Shown here piece after piece: positions 1 through 10,593 of a stretch of 64,000 bases of DNA. The notes under the pieces are model-generated. The model saw only the letters and a list, made by a program, of their open reading frames with translations, was not told the origin of the DNA and searched no databases. The stretch's first letter is position 1. Every line of letters starts with the position of its first letter. The translations under genes were made by a program, and so were the position numbers. The DNA is from Begonia masoniana (lineage: Eukaryota; Streptophyta; Magnoliopsida; Cucurbitales; Begoniaceae): NCBI GenBank assembly GCA_022432975.1, contig CM039503.1:52574466-52638465 (forward strand), given 5' to 3'.

Positions 1-821
1 ATTGCAGACCCATTTGAGGAGCAAATTGATGGGAAAATCTCATCTTCTCGGATCTCTGATCCCTCGATTTTAACCTCGAAATCGCCTCCGAAATCGAAGA
101 ACTTCCCGTCCGGTTCTTTTGGAGTTTCTGGAACTTGAGTTACTGATTGAGAAACTTGGGTACAAGTGTGTCTTCCATTATAAGTGATTTCAAAAATTGT
201 TTGGTCCTGATCTGATCTTTGAATTTGCTTTGTAGCCCAGCAACCTCTGCCATGGCGATGAGTACATCTGTAATAGCATCTGCAAAGACAATACATATGA
301 AAACTCTGTTCCTTATTTTCCTCGAAACAGAGAAATGGCTGCATTAATGTTATCTCACCTTGGGAACTTAGCTCCAAGAATGTCTTTTTGGCCATATTTT
401 CTCCAGCTATGACCGTCGTTCAGAGCTTCAGTCCCTGAGCAAACTTTCACTCGCTCGGTCCACTTTGGTAGTGTCTTTCTGATAAACAAAAGATTCAAGC
501 TTTCAAATTCCCATATCCAATCACTTCAAATCATGAAACAAACAAGACAAAAACCGACCTTTTTTTTGTTTGTCTGCGGCTGTTCTTGCCGTCACTGCCG
601 GGGCTGTTGCTGTTGCTGTTGCTGCTGTGAAAATGGCGATTAATGTCATCGTCAGAAGCTCCCAATTTGAGCATGGAAAGTGATTTTTCGTAGGAGGAGA
701 GAATCTTTTCTATCAAGAACAGACGGGTTTCGCTGGATGAACAAGACTGGAAATGATTGGTAAGCTGCTTTGCCAGCTCCTTCCCTTGCATCAACTCGTT
801 CATCAATCTCTTCTGCTCCAT
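1..821 (-). CDS. WRKY: Group III WRKY transcription factor, 3' end beyond window
   Basis: Three exons on the minus strand: 821-559, 478-359 and 279-1, the last running off the window edge. About 220 residues are visible. The start is the ATG at 821: the longer open frame upstream has no ATG before an in-frame TAG. The N-terminal part (MEQKRLMNELMQGKELAKQL...) is the helical region typical of the WRKY30/41/46/53 clade. The DNA-binding heptapeptide WRKYGQK lies at residues 113-119. The zinc finger reads C-X7-C-X23-H-X-C, which defines group III. The second intron interrupts the Arg codon just after the heptapeptide block, the conserved PR-type position. Group III WRKYs bind W-boxes (TTGACC/T) in the nucleus and act in senescence, defence and ROS signalling; which of these applies here is not visible. 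Domain and exon structure are direct observations; orthology to one Arabidopsis gene is not claimed. Confidence 0.93.
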
Positions 822-956
822 TTCAGTCACCCAAAAAGACAATCCCAAAACACCAGATTCGGCAATGTTGTAGTGGTAGAACGATGTGGCCTAGGCATGA
901 AAGTAGAGAGAGAAACTGAGATTAAATGGGTTGAGAGAGAAATTTGTTCGTCTGGT

Positions 957-968
957 GTATTTATATGG
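957..968 (-). promoter_or_regulatory. Probable TATA box of the WRKY gene
   Basis: On the minus strand the site reads CATATAAATAC, 136-147 nt upstream of the WRKY ATG. It implies a 5' leader of roughly 100 nt, a normal spacing for a plant gene. No W-box cluster was found close to it. Confidence 0.5.
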
Positions 969-2598
969 CAGAAGAAGATGAAGATGAAGGGAAAGAAGAC
1001 AGAAACTGAAATGGAAAATGGGTACGTGAAAAAGAACGAGTACTGCGAATTGAAAATTCAAATTGTTTTTTTTTGTGGGCATCAAATTTCTTTAACTGGG
1101 AAGTGACAGGAAGTGGGGAAAAGGCGGAAGAGAGAGAAAAAAAGATAAAAGATAGATGGGTTTTCTGCCATTGATGAAGCAGGGGAAGGTCTTGAATGCT
1201 GACCATTTCAAACCCCCTCTATCTAGATGATGGCTACTGGTTGTCCAATCTGCATCAACGACGAACGGTGGTCGAAGATTCGTGGAAACCCAACTTTCTG
1301 ACAATCTGACTTTGATTTTTTTTTTAGTTTTTGTCTTCTGAGTAATGATTTAAAACAGAGTACCAGCCCATTGGGTAGTTGTTGAATCTTTATAGAATTC
1401 CTTCCTAGTTCATGGCGTCATTCCATGGCGTCATTGCAAGTTAGGCATGATGTTGCTGGCCTCCGGTTCGGTTCAGATTCCAGACTCCAAAAAAAAACAA
1501 AAACTAACTTGTGTCATATTAGAAGAATGGGTCAATTGTTGTAGATAGATAAGAGAAACTAGGACAGTGCTCCCCATGTTTTCAAATATATAAAAGTCAA
1601 TTTTCCTTGTCGGAGTTGGCAAAAACAGACCAAACAAGTAGACCGAATCAAACCGATGTTGGTTTTTTTTTGTTTGTTTGTGTCGAGACAGAACTCAATG
1701 GTCGTTCTCGGTTTTGAACATTTTAATCTAAAATTCGACTGAAACAAGACACATATCTGACTCAAACTTAATTTTAACTTGTCAATCGAACACGGCTCAG
1801 ACCCGATTTGAACCTATAAGTTTTGAAAAGAAATTTAACCGAACCGAGCCAAACCAAATTTCATAGTTCGGTACAATTCGCTTTCTCTTTGTGTTTATTT
1901 TTTTTAGATTTTTAATGAACTTAAAAAATTTGGCCTAACCCTTGATTGATAAAAAGCAATTTTTAAACTCTGATTTATAAATATATTACTTGAAAATAAA
2001 TATTCTTAAATCATTGGCATAGTGACTAGGAAAAATAGATTATAAATACATTAATATTTTTAAAAACCGTCATACGCATATCCTTAAGATGCAATATGAT
2101 AGGAATCTTAATCACAACAATCAACACTTGTACTATTCAAAACAACGTAGAACTACAAACGTCTTATAACTTCGAGACTCAAAGCAATCTCCTGCTAGAC
2201 CAACTCGATCTAAAATTTTTCCTGTTACACATACAATTTTTCTCCCTCTTTTTCTATTATTTACTTCTACCAACTCCAACTAATTTTTACCAACTTCAAT
2301 TAACTTCTTAACTCCTTGTCATACTAAGAAACAATTATTATCAGGAACAATAATTTACGTAAAACACCGAATTATTGAAATTTATGCAATTTTTACTCGC
2401 GATAATTAATTGATTCAAGGTATTACGTGTGTGTAGCCAGAATGAAAAAAAGGGAACTGATTTTTGTTTGCTCATATTCATATCATAAAGTCATCCATCA
2501 CTACCACCAAACATTCTAATTCTTAATGGAACAGCATGGTTCCAGTTCTTAATACTAAGACTATATAACACTAAACAGTAATGGTTTTGGGAAGGTGG
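969..2598. other. Intergenic region with no gene recognised
   Basis: AT-rich DNA between the WRKY promoter and the 3' end of CENH3. The open frames here are short, low complexity and resemble no protein family. Around 1690-1870 there are degenerate runs of the type aaccgaaccgagcc, similar in flavour to the GGTCCGGT-rich hAT elements elsewhere in the window, but no terminal repeats or target duplications were found. Confidence 0.6.
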
Positions 2599-5206
2599 TT
2601 ACCAGGGCCTGCCTTGCCCGCCGATCCTTCGCGCCAACTCGAAATCCTTTTTCACTGATCACAAAGGAACAAAACAGGTTCAAAGTAGAATCCACAAGAT
2701 GATGATATAAAAGCACTCTATCCAGACAAACAGAGATTCCCCTGGTCTTAAGGTTACATCCCAGTTCTTATAATGGGGGAATTTCCTGGTCGAAATGCAA
2801 CCAGACAGGTGTGAAGTACTTTCATGATTTGCAACATACAAGTCAAGTTCCGAATCAAATATTTGATGATTTTGCTTCCCATTTCAATAATTTATTTCTT
2901 ACGCTATAGTTTTTAATATAAAAAGGTTGGCAGTTTAGAGAAGAAGAGAAACATCTTGAGATTTAACTTACTGAGAGTAACACGCTTAGCATGAATCGCA
3001 CAGAGCATAGAGTCTTGAAATAAATGAACCAGAAACTCCTCTGCTGCCTATAAATACACAACCCAGTAGAAATATGTCATCAATGATTAAAAAACTTATA
3101 ATAAAAAAATAAAATAAAATAAAAAGAAGAAAATTGAAAAAAACAAGACAACATTGATGATTCTATTAAACATAATAACATAGTGGACTAACAAATTAGA
3201 CTTTAATTTTTTTATTGGGAAAAGTTAAAAAAAAACCCTTAAACTATGGAGTAGTAACAAGTTGGCCTTTAACTATTTTCGTTAACAAACAGGCCCTTAT
3301 ACTATCATTCGTCAATAAACCAACCATTATCGTTTATTTTTCTGTTAGAATTATTTATGGGTGCCCGAAAGTGGAATAGTAAAAATAGCTATCGGGAGTG
3401 AGCTCCCATATGGAAAAGCGAGCTCCCGGACTAGACAACCGGAGTTCACTACCCTCATAAGTATAAAGGTTTTTTGAACTTTTCCTTATTTTTTTAAGTA
3501 GACAATATATTGCACAAGTTTTGAATCTCACTTGATACAAACATATTCTTTGATTACTGGAATATAATCTTATTGAGTTGTTTTCAAAGTGGATGAGGTG
3601 AGACTGGAACCCAAGGTCTGTAAAAAATCTTAGATCATTAAACCACCCAGGTTGTATGCTTATTTTGATTCCTAAGAGAATGTTGAAATGAAAACATTTA
3701 AGGATAGCCCTCAATAACAGATAAAAAAAAAAGGCACACCTCCTGCATTGCTACTAAAGCTTCAGCTTGCCAACGAGTAATCTGTGGTGCCAATTGGTTG
3801 CTAATTTCTTTTACCTACAACAAATTGACAAGCTTTCTTAGCATCATGAAATCAATTTTCACCAGAAAAAGACATTGTAGTTAATTGACGACAACATAAT
3901 TGCATGTATACTGGCAGTAAATGACTCAAGGCCAAAAAAAGGTAAATAAAATGCATTCTCATTTGTATTGTCCGTCCATAACCTGAATTTCTCAATCAGT
4001 TTCCTGAGTAATAAATAAGGTAAATATAATGTCCAGAGCTAATTTCTCTTAGTTGGTCATATCCCTTATCACTTCATGTCACGGAGACATGAACACAGCA
4101 GGACAAAGTAAATCACACTTGTATTGGGTTTTTGACATACACGAGCTTGAAGGTGAATGTACATGAATGAGCTTTAAGCACTTACAGCTCTGATGAATGC
4201 TGCAGCCGGAATTAGATGATTCCAAGTCTTCTGAAAATGGCGAATCTCTCGCAAAGCAACTGTCCCAGGCTTGAAGCGATGCTTCTTTCTCTTGATCGTT
4301 GAGCCCGGAGCTATCTCAAAGAAATAACATAATCATTCGAAGAACCCTAAACATAACATCACAAAAACTCTTAAAAAAAAGTAAGTAAATTACTAGACAT
4401 TTTGAAACATACTCTGCGGAGCTTCCTTCTGCCTTGTTGTTCGTCCACTTGATGACTTCCATTTTATTGAAACAAAAAGGACACGACAATTGTCAAATTT
4501 TTTAGGTCAGGTCAATGAACTGTAAATAGAACTATAACAGTCAATGAGATTGAAACACAAGATCTTTGCAGAGATGAAAATACATAAACGCTCTAAACGA
4601 AATAACTAGGTAAAGACAAACGATTAAATTTCTAAGCCTAAACTCCAATTCCATACTCTTACTAAAATTCATTACATGCATTACCAATTCCATTTCTCAG
4701 CTTTCATTCTCTTGATGTCATTTACTGACAATAAAATTGACAAACGCGCATAATCTGTTTCATTCAGCTACTAAACATGGAGGCAATGAAAAAACAACAT
4801 TTTCAGCTTCACATGGTTCCACCTTATTCAATCTGAAAAAGTTAAAAAAAAAAATATTCCGCTCCTACCTAACCCTAAAACCAATAAAAGAGGCAACAAC
4901 CCACTGCTCTGAAACTCCAAACAGCCGAAATCTTTTCTAAGTAATCAAACCCGTGAAAAAGAAAAGCACTGAAAAGAAAGGTTCGAAGAAGAAAAAGAGA
5001 TACCGATCTCGGTCCGGCTGCGGAAGGCGATGCCTGTTCTAAAAAAAGGAAAAACGAGAGAAAATTAGGGTTTTTCTGCAAAAATAAGGAAGAAAATACT
5101 ACGAGCATGAATGGAGTGAACCCAAAAAAAAAAAAAAAAAAAACCGAGAATTACCAGAAGTAGGACCGGCTCGTTTCTTGGAGACAGGATGTTTGGATCT
5201 CACCAT
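2599..5206 (-). CDS. CENH3: Centromeric histone H3 variant CENH3, complete, seven exons
   Basis: Seven exons on the minus strand: 5206-5155, 5038-5004, 4455-4413, 4310-4186, 3814-3740, 3047-2972 and 2654-2599. All junctions are GT-AG and the phases agree, giving 462 nt and 153 aa. A short divergent N-tail (residues 1-53, [16 protein letters not shown]...) precedes the histone fold. The fold starts at [14 protein letters not shown] (54-67), continues with LIPAAAFIR (76-84) and the tryptophan-containing [14 protein letters not shown] (98-111), and ends at GGQGRPW (147-153). Tail divergence, the Trp in helix 2, the extended loop 1 (NQLAPQIT) and the GRPW end separate CENH3 from canonical H3. The protein replaces H3 in centromeric nucleosomes and specifies the kinetochore. 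Intron 5 (3048-3739) holds a repeat insertion. An hAT MITE lies about 200 bp upstream of the ATG. Confidence 0.95.
3205..3725. repeat. Repeat insertion in CENH3 intron 5
   Basis: This intron stretch contains aaaacccttaaactatgg, gttaacaaacaggcc and a gagctcccg motif. Reverse-complement counterparts of this pattern (gttaacaaa, cttaaac, gagctcccgc) occur at about 30900-31080, so both loci seem to carry the same repeat family. Exact ends and target duplications were not found. Confidence 0.35.
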
Positions 5207-5407
5207 TGACTCAGACTGGAAGACTCCAAATCGAGGGAAACCTCTTCAATTCTCCTTCAAGTTCCTCCCCCAGTTCACTAATTTCCCGCTCGTCTTTTTG
5301 TTTCAAATTTTGACCGTTGGAGGATACATTGCCTACTTCAACCAATTCAAATGATGTGAATGGTAACTATCAAGCATATAGACTATCAAGCATCTAGGGA
5401 TAGCAAT

Positions 5408-5894
5408 TAGGGGTGAGCAGGACCGGACCGAGGACCGAGGACCGGACCGGACCACCAATTTTGGTCCGGTTTCAGTCCTAAAAATAGAATTCCCATGGAA
5501 AATGGTCTGATTCTCGGTCCAGAACCAAAATTTCCCGAAATCCCAGACCGGACCGAAACTTTAATTCAATAGTCATTTAAGGCTCGGCCTAAGGGAGAAG
5601 AAGGTTCAGAGTTTCAGTTTTCTACAAATCTCAAACCTTTAATTTCTCTTATCTCTGTAATTTATCATTTGTAGTCTTTTAATTCTTTGTAGGAAATGGT
5701 TTGATTGAATATAACCTGTCCTTAGAGAAAATTTTAATTTTTTTTATTGCAATTTACTGTAAAAAAAAATTGGTGAGAGAAACCGGAACTGGACCGAAAT
5801 TTCGGTCTGGTTCTGGGATTAGGAAAAAAAATCTCGAATCCTTTGGTCCGGTCCGATTCTGGCTCTGAACCGGACCGGACCATGCTCACCCCTA
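5408..5894. mobile_element. Non-autonomous hAT element (MITE), 487 bp
   Basis: The termini are perfect inverted repeats, TAGGGGTGAGCA at the left and its complement at the right. They are flanked by a perfect 8-bp target-site duplication, ATAGCAAT (5400-5407 and 5895-5902). An 8-bp duplication and TAGGGGTG-type ends are hallmarks of the plant hAT superfamily. The subterminal regions are packed with GGACCGGACC/GGTCCGGT repeats, probable transposase-binding sites. No transposase is encoded. Related GGACCGGACCG sequence occurs at about 51810 and 55600. Confidence 0.9.
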
Positions 5895-5902
5895 ATAGCA
5901 AT

Positions 5903-6782
5903 AGCAAGGTTGGAAATCGGTTCAGTTTCAATTTTGAGAAAATCGATTTCGGAACCAAATCCAACCAAGATTAGTTCGGTTGCTGATCTCTTTGAAAACC
6001 CGATTAAAACCGAATCAAATTTATAATATTTATGTAATTTTTCAGATTTTATATTGAAAATTACAAATTGTTGAACTAAACGAGCCCAAACCAAACAAAA
6101 CTAAATCAAAACCAAGTTTAAACCCGGAAAAAAAATAAAAAACCAAAATCAAACTAGAACCGAACCAAACAAACCAAAAATATCAATCCGGTTCAGGTTC
6201 GGTACCAAAGGCCAATCAGTTTGGATTCCGTTTCAATTGAGAGTGGAACCTAACCGGACCAGACTGATTCCACCTCTACTAGGTCCATATCACTTCGACT
6301 CTAATGTTTAAAATCTGATCTTATAATCGAACCGAATCATCATTTTAATGTTATTCTTACAATTGGAAATTTCTTTACCGTCCCTAGTCATACCTTGCCA
6401 TTGATAGTGCATTTTCGCTCTTCACTACAAATACAAAAGACGCTATAAAAATCAACCCGAGTATGTATCATATTGAGCAACATTGGCTTTGCCGGTAATA
6501 GTGCAATGTTGAAGGAACTTTGCAGTGTGATAAAAGTGATAGAACAAAATTATGAATTTGTCCTAAAGACGAGCGTGTAGATTTTAATATACCGAGGTTC
6601 ATAAAAGTATATATTTACAATATAAACCGGGAAGATTCGCTCTAAGTTTCTTCCCATACATGTATATTAAACAACACATCATAGGAATACCGTTCATCGT
6701 CCTTCACCGAAAACGGAGAATCTAGGCCGATTTTGAGTAGATAAACATTTGAGAAATCCCAAAGGACAGCCACTGACTGCCG
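5903..6782. other. Intergenic region between the hAT MITE and PYL
   Basis: 5905-6284 is rich in AACCGAACC-type runs. Its edges (ggttggaaatc at the left, gattccacctctacta at the right) look like weakly matching inverted ends, so a second, older hAT remnant is possible but lacks a clear target duplication. From 6290 to 6782 nothing is recognised beyond the 3' flank of PYL. Confidence 0.3.
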
Positions 6783-7846
6783 CTATATCTGCCTTGCCGG
6801 CGGGTATTGATTGATGGGATCCGATAGGCCCTGCACGGCGATCCTCTCCGAAACGTCGCCTAAAGATTTGAGATTGCATCGTATCAATGCCTCGAGAAAG
6901 TAACACGTCTCGTCCTTTGTGTTCCCGTCCAGCACGTCCACCACAAAAGACTCTACCACTAATGTTCCCGGCACCCCGTCAATAACTTCCGGGTGGACTG
7001 TCACCACTGAAGAGTAATTCTGCAAAATTTGAGCCGAAGAGTTCAATTGAATACTTCAAATTTGGGTAGCCAACAACGGAGTAAACGAAGGTATCGCAGT
7101 TCTAAAAAATCAAACTTTTGATCCATTTTTTATGATAAAAGCAATCAAACGATCAATAGGATAATCATCGCATTGGCAATTCCATTTTCGCATCGCGTAT
7201 GAACTGTAACAAGCAGGGAGAAAATCACTGTGAATTAGAGAAATTGAAGAGAATTATACTCTCAGCTGATGATCTCCGCCGACTATTCGTACTTGGAGAA
7301 CGTGTTCGTCTTCGTCGAGCAGCTCCAACCTCTCGGTGCTGGTTGTGGCAGGAAGTCCAGATTTCACATTCACTTCTCTGACACTTCCTATACCAAGATC
7401 TCCTCCCTTCATAACGCATCGGCTCACAAATGGCTTGTATTTTTGGGGCTGATCAAATCTCCTCACCAATGACCAAACCTGATGAAATTTCATTCAAATA
7501 TTCAATAAATCTGAAGTTCGTCACTCAGAGAACTAAAAAAGCTTCGTGTCATATGTAAATTTTACAATCTCAAACCAACAAGAGAAGTTCAGATTACAGT
7601 CTCAAACTCTCAAAATATGAACTACCCACAAGAAAATTAACCAAAAAAAACAAAGAACTGTAAGAATCAGAAGAACAAGAGTGAATAATCAGCGGAATCA
7701 GACGGGCAAGAACAACGCACAAGATGAACAGGGGCTCTGATGTGCTTCACCAACGTGGATGTGCATTGATTGTCGTCCGGCATGTGCACTTGATGTCTCT
7801 TTACGCACTGCTCCATCATAACTCCAAACCCATCTTCATCGTCCAT
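6783..7846 (-). CDS. PYL: PYR/PYL/RCAR abscisic acid receptor (PYL8/9-like), complete
   Basis: Three minus-strand exons, 7846-7721, 7478-7260 and 7019-6783, all phase 0 with GT-AG junctions, give 193 aa. The START/Bet v1-like fold is recognisable throughout. The ABA carboxylate-binding lysine is K57 in YKPF, the gate loop is SGLPA (82-86), and GNTKDETCYF leads into the long C-terminal helix. The sequence resembles the monomeric PYL7-10 subfamily (VKHIRAP, FDQPQKYKPFVSRC). Bound to ABA, such receptors inhibit clade A PP2C phosphatases and so release SnRK2 kinases, in cytosol and nucleus. The latch reads H112-Q113-L114 where the family normally has HRL, so the arginine that contacts the PP2C tryptophan lock is replaced by Gln. 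The C-terminal tail GLSDPINQYPPARQI is lineage specific. The start at 7846 was chosen because it gives a family-like N-terminus; the open frame continues further upstream. Confidence 0.93.
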
Positions 7847-7984
7847 CTCTGTAAACCTAAAACCACCTCTCTCGAGCTCCACAGAAGGATGGAGTAAAAA
7901 GTGTTCGTTTTGAGCTTCTGGGCTATGGATTGAAAGCAAAACAGAACGAGGGTTTCTCAAGAAAACAACAAATCTGATTTTAAT

Positions 7985-7994
7985 ATTATATAAT
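7985..7994 (-). promoter_or_regulatory. Possible TATA box of PYL
   Basis: ATTATATAAT lies about 140 nt upstream of the PYL ATG. The motif is self-complementary, so strand is inferred from the gene. Spacing fits a leader of roughly 110 nt. Confidence 0.35.
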
Positions 7995-8585
7995 ATTCTT
8001 CGCCCACGATCCAAGCCTCCATCACCTGCTGGTCCACTTTCTGTCACACCCCATTCTTGAACCTTTTTTCTCCTGTTATCCAATCTTATCTCCACCGTCC
8101 ACTCCCTCTCTCTCTAATCTCTCTTATCTTTTCCTCTGATTGGTCGGTCCCAGATCTTCTCTTTTTCCGTTTTGTTTGAACGTGTAGGCTTTAACAAAAA
8201 GGAATCAACTTTGAACACACCCTGTTTTTATTTGTCCTAAATTTCATATTTTTTTGAAAAGGTTGTCTTAAAGGATAATCTCTTTTTTTCATATCTCCTC
8301 TGTTAAATTTGATACCTTCGTTCTATCTGATTAGCTTGATGTGCATATATCTTGGGACCACGTTCTTCTTGTTCTTGTTTTGTTTAGAGTTCAATTTCTC
8401 ATAATCATTATGCAGTTTCATCAATAAATTTTAACGAGAATGTCACGCCTCCTAATTCGTATCGACATCAACATGTCTACAATAAATATGATATTTGATT
8501 AGATCATTAGAGTCAAGTCGAATGCTAAAAAGAGTTGAGTCGATCAAATGAAAAAAAAAAAATTAAAAATGAGATATTTTATTTA

Positions 8586-9108
8586 GGGTAAAGTGCAATT
8601 TGGTCCCTACAACTAAGTGCAATGAGCAATTTACACCGTAAACTTGGATAATAGGCAAGAACAACCTTAATATATTAATAATAGGCAATATGACCCTTAT
8701 CGTCATAATTTCCGTTAAAAAATAACATTTTTTCACTTGTTCATTTTTTTTTCCCGAAATGCCCTTCACTTAACCAAACTGGACCAGACCTGTTCGACTA
8801 ATTGCACTTTGATTTTTTATTTTATTTTTAATTATATTCCTTTGTCTTCTCTTTTTCAAGAAATATGATTTAAAAAAAAAATCAGAGTAGAATTAGCCGA
8901 ACCGATCTGGTCCGGTTCAGTCCAGTGAGGGGCATTTCAGAAAAAAAAAATGAACAAGTGAAAAAATGTTACTTTTTTATGAAAAATATGACGGTAGGGG
9001 TCATATTGCCCATTATCAATATATTAAGGTTGTTTTTACCTATTATTCAAGTTTACGATGTAAATTGTCTATTTCACCTAATTGTAGGGGCCAAATTACA
9101 CTTTACCC
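8586..9108. mobile_element. Mutator-type foldback MITE, 523 bp
   Basis: Long terminal inverted repeats of about 200 bp start GGGTAAAGTG on both sides. They are flanked by a perfect 9-bp target-site duplication, TTTTATTTA (8577-8585 and 9109-9117). A 9-bp AT-rich duplication with long inverted repeats is typical of Mutator-like elements. The two arms give similar short translations on opposite strands (both contain ILPIINILRLFLPIIQVY), which reflects the palindrome and not genes. The element lies 740-1260 bp upstream of the PYL ATG. Confidence 0.88.
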
Positions 9109-9539
9109 TTTTATTTAACTGAATAAAAATAATAAAAATAATTCTTTTATAAAAATTTTAAATGAGAAAAATAATTCTTGTATAAAAAATAAAATTATGA
9201 AAAATTTGAAATTTGAAATTATAGGGAGAATATTCTTTTTTTATTCAAAAAAAGATCTTAGGTTGATGTGTGCTACACAAGGGTTTTATTAATGAGTAAC
9301 GTTTGACTTTTTCATGTGCAGAAAGAAAAATAATTTAAATTAATGTAAGTGAAAAAACAGGTGTCATTCTGTGGGATCATGAAAAAGGGTACAAAGTGAA
9401 GCAATTAATCATTATTATAATAGACCGACCTTGAATAATAAATATAATAAATTATACGATTTAAAATCGATAAAACGCGTTTTGCACTTTAAATTAAAGG
9501 GATTCGAACAACTAATATTCTAGCTCCATTTTTTTTTTT

Positions 9540-9639
9540 NNNNNNNNNNNNNNNNNNNNNNNNNNNNNNNNNNNNNNNNNNNNNNNNNNNNNNNNNNNNN
9601 NNNNNNNNNNNNNNNNNNNNNNNNNNNNNNNNNNNNNNN
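9540..9639. other. Assembly gap of exactly 100 N
   Basis: Exactly 100 undetermined bases, the conventional placeholder for a gap of unknown size. Order and distance of sequences on the two sides rest on scaffolding only. Confidence 0.99.
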
Positions 9640-10565
9640 ACGACTCCAATAGGCTGGATCTGGGAGACGTGATTGCACTCGTATTGTGAGCAGACTTTAT
9701 ATCTTTAGAGTGTGTTTGTGTTTTGTACTGAGACAACGACCAGTGTCGCTTGACGGTGTCCCAGTGCAATCTATTTGCTTGCTTCCTTGAAACTCCTCCT
9801 CGGGGGAGACTTGCCTGGACATCGTGAGGATTCGATCGTGGGCAAGGGATCTTGCCATACACGGATTCCGAGAGGACATATCATGCCAAGGGAGTTGTCA
9901 TCTTCAGATTCGAGAGAATTGTCTTAAGTCGAGGAGAGCTCAGGCAAAAACAGGTTCATTTAGGGAGTTAGCTAGAGGCGGCGACAAGTCTAAAGAATCT
10001 TTAAGTGTATAAGTTCGGCTTTCCTAATTGTACTTCATCAACTAGTGACTGTTTTTAATTCTTCTGGGCCGATGGCCCGCCGCAGCTGATCGGCTAGTTG
10101 CTGAACTGCGTTAACAACCTCCTGTCTCGTACTTTATATGCTTTTTCTAATTTGCTTATTTGTTCGACAATCAGTAGTTTTCCCTTTCGTGTTCACATAC
10201 ACTAGGACATCTAATAACTACTCTGATCGTTCAGTTGTATCAGAGAGGGGATTTTTTTGCTTCTGTTTCTTAGCGTGATTCACGGATTTATCCTTGGTTC
10301 ATGGAATCTATAGGCAGGAAGGGTCAACTAGCGTCCACCACTGTTTGATGTTAGAACTATGCTTACTGGAATGCTAGATGAGAGCATTCATTAAGGCTAT
10401 CGTGAGAAAGCTTGGAGATCTCTTTTACCAGGATGGACTCCTCACCTTGACTCGACAAAGAAGGTTATCATAGCTCTAATCTGAGAAGATTGTCGGTCAC
10501 TGAAGATGCACTAGCAAACAGTAATTCTAAGGCTCTTAAAGTCATTTTTAATGGTGTTGATCACA
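9640..10565 (+). mobile_element. Truncated Ty1/copia-like element fragment
   Basis: The plus-strand frame at 10490-10565 reads DALANSNSKALKVIFNGVD, close to the start of copia gag (an NSKAL-x-x-IFNGVD pattern). The preceding ~850 bp lack coding sequence and could be LTR plus leader. No LTR pair, primer-binding site or target duplication could be confirmed, because the left side ends in the assembly gap and the right side passes straight into the TBL copy. Confidence 0.45.
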
Positions 10566-10593
10566 AGAAGGGAAGAACCACCACGAACGCGGA

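Noticed and set aside
531..848. WRKY start at 848 (MGLSFWVTE...)
   Set aside because: The codon at 848 is TTG, not ATG, and no in-frame ATG lies before the upstream TAG. The ATG at 821 is used.
8563..9122. Two similar small proteins on opposite strands
   Set aside because: They are translations of the two arms of a palindromic MITE with a perfect target duplication.
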